DNA of 5,690 bases from NCBI GenBank assembly GCA_016840125.1, contig JAEOSY010000411.1, positions 1 through 5,690 on the forward strand, given 5' to 3'. Below, in pieces: positions 5,394 through 5,690 of this stretch. The notes under the pieces were generated by a model. The model was not told where the DNA came from and did no database searches. It worked only from the letters and a program-made list of their open reading frames with translations. Both the position numbers and the translations under genes were made by a program. Position 1 is the first letter of the stretch; each line of letters starts with the position of its first letter. This stretch comes from Candidatus Helarchaeota archaeon (GTDB lineage Archaea > Asgardarchaeota > Lokiarchaeia > Helarchaeales > HEL-GB-A).

Positions 5394-5405
5394 TTATTTA
5401 AATTT
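5394..5405 (-). promoter_or_regulatory. Candidate TATA box for tfb
   Basis: On the minus strand this reads AAATTTAAATAA in an AT-rich stretch. Initiation about 25 bases downstream, near 5370, would leave a leader of roughly 45 bases containing AGGAGTGAGG. The palindromic TTTAAA core could also serve the plus strand toward repeat copy 3. Confidence 0.45.
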
Positions 5406-5601
5406 GATATTCTGGTTTTTTAGTAAATCGCGGCAGTGCTTCCTGAAAGGCGAGGTTCTGAAACCGGGTGCCTCACTCTCCGGGGTGTGCAGTGTTTGGA
5501 TCTCCTGCATCATCCTCTGGAATTGGAAGATATCAAGAGCGAACATGGTCAATTCACAACATCAATCTTTCGGCGTTCTCGTTATAGAATATGAAGATTG
5601 A
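5404..5601 (+). other. Doubtful 65-codon ORF starting in repeat copy 3
   Basis: A TTG at 5404 opens a frame to a stop ending at 5601. Its first third is the shared repeat peptide W-F-F-S-K-S-R-Q-C-F-L-K-G-E-V-L-K-P-G. The rest (for example VWISCIILWNW, then VLVIEYED) has no recognised pattern. No ribosome binding site precedes the TTG, which lies within the AT-rich promoter of the divergent tfb. It is more likely a chance open frame running out of a repeat, or a gene remnant, than a normal gene. Confidence 0.25.
5413..5469 (+). repeat. Dispersed 57-base repeat, copy 3
   Basis: This full-length copy has 46 of 57 bases identical to copy 1, including the right-hand ACCGGGT. It can form an outer stem of 8 pairs (TCTGGTTT 5411-5418 with AAACCGGG 5461-5468, two wobbles) and an inner hairpin AGTGCTTC 5435-5442 with GAGGTTCT 5452-5459 (one mismatch, two wobbles) around the loop CTGAAAGGC. 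It begins about 90 bases upstream of the tfb start, on the opposite strand. Confidence 0.75.
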
Positions 5602-5690
5602 TTCTCTTTCTCCACAAAAATCATGCTCTAATGCATCGATTTGAAATCTTCAATTCGCCCGTTGATACAGCCTTGTAAACAATTAACGAA
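5602..5690. other. Right edge without a supported feature
   Basis: AT-rich sequence without a credible gene. GAAGATT at about 5592-5598 can pair with AATCTTC at about 5645-5651, but the loop is long and the match could be chance. Confidence 0.4.

Noticed and set aside
208..5469. CRISPR array or insertion sequence ends made by the repeats
   Set aside because: The copies are far apart with irregular spacing, no cas or transposase gene is present, and copies 2 and 3 enclose ordinary genes without terminal inverted repeats.

Overview
The window looks archaeal. The firmest evidence is a complete transcription factor B gene (tfb) on the minus strand at 4379-5323. It has an N-terminal zinc ribbon, a reader/linker and two cyclin-like repeats. 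Archaeal-style signals support this: TATA boxes such as the one at 2163-2170, and GAGGT-type ribosome binding sites. I cannot name the phylum from the sequence. No rRNA, tRNA, transposase, integrase or CRISPR array is visible.

Layout from left to right. (1) Positions 3-140 hold the last 45 codons of a plus-strand gene cut by the window edge. (2) Positions 141-444 have no gene but contain the first copy of a 57-base repeat and a candidate promoter. (3) A small charged orphan protein lies at 445-795 (+), followed by a second repeat copy inside a possible 19-codon ORF. (4) Two minus-strand genes, 994-1431 and 1562-2005, encode small zinc-ribbon proteins with one and two Cys4 knuckle pairs. (5) An AT-rich divergent promoter region precedes a plus-strand two-gene operon at 2242-3291 and 3307-4257. 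Its products are a beta-rich protein with a helical tail (349 aa) and an all-helical, lysine-rich coiled-coil protein (316 aa), neither recognised. (6) A short convergent spacer with palindromes separates the operon from tfb. (7) The right end, 5324-5690, contains the tfb promoter, a third repeat copy and only a doubtful ORF.

The tfb gene has stretches near 70% G+C, while sampled stretches of the operon are 32-37%. The operon, perhaps with the two zinc-ribbon genes, may therefore be an AT-rich accessory insertion next to a core-type gene, although only a few 60-base rows were counted. A plausible but unproven reading is a four-gene module: two Cys4 proteins facing a two-protein complex across a shared promoter region.

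The most interesting unexplained feature is the repeat with core TTTAGTAAATCnCGGCAGTGC. Three same-strand copies keep both a foldable hairpin, with wobble-tolerant pairing, and an open frame reading W-x-F-S-K-S-R-Q-C-x-L-K-G. It could be a structured RNA or DNA element, a dispersed non-autonomous repeat, or a small peptide family.
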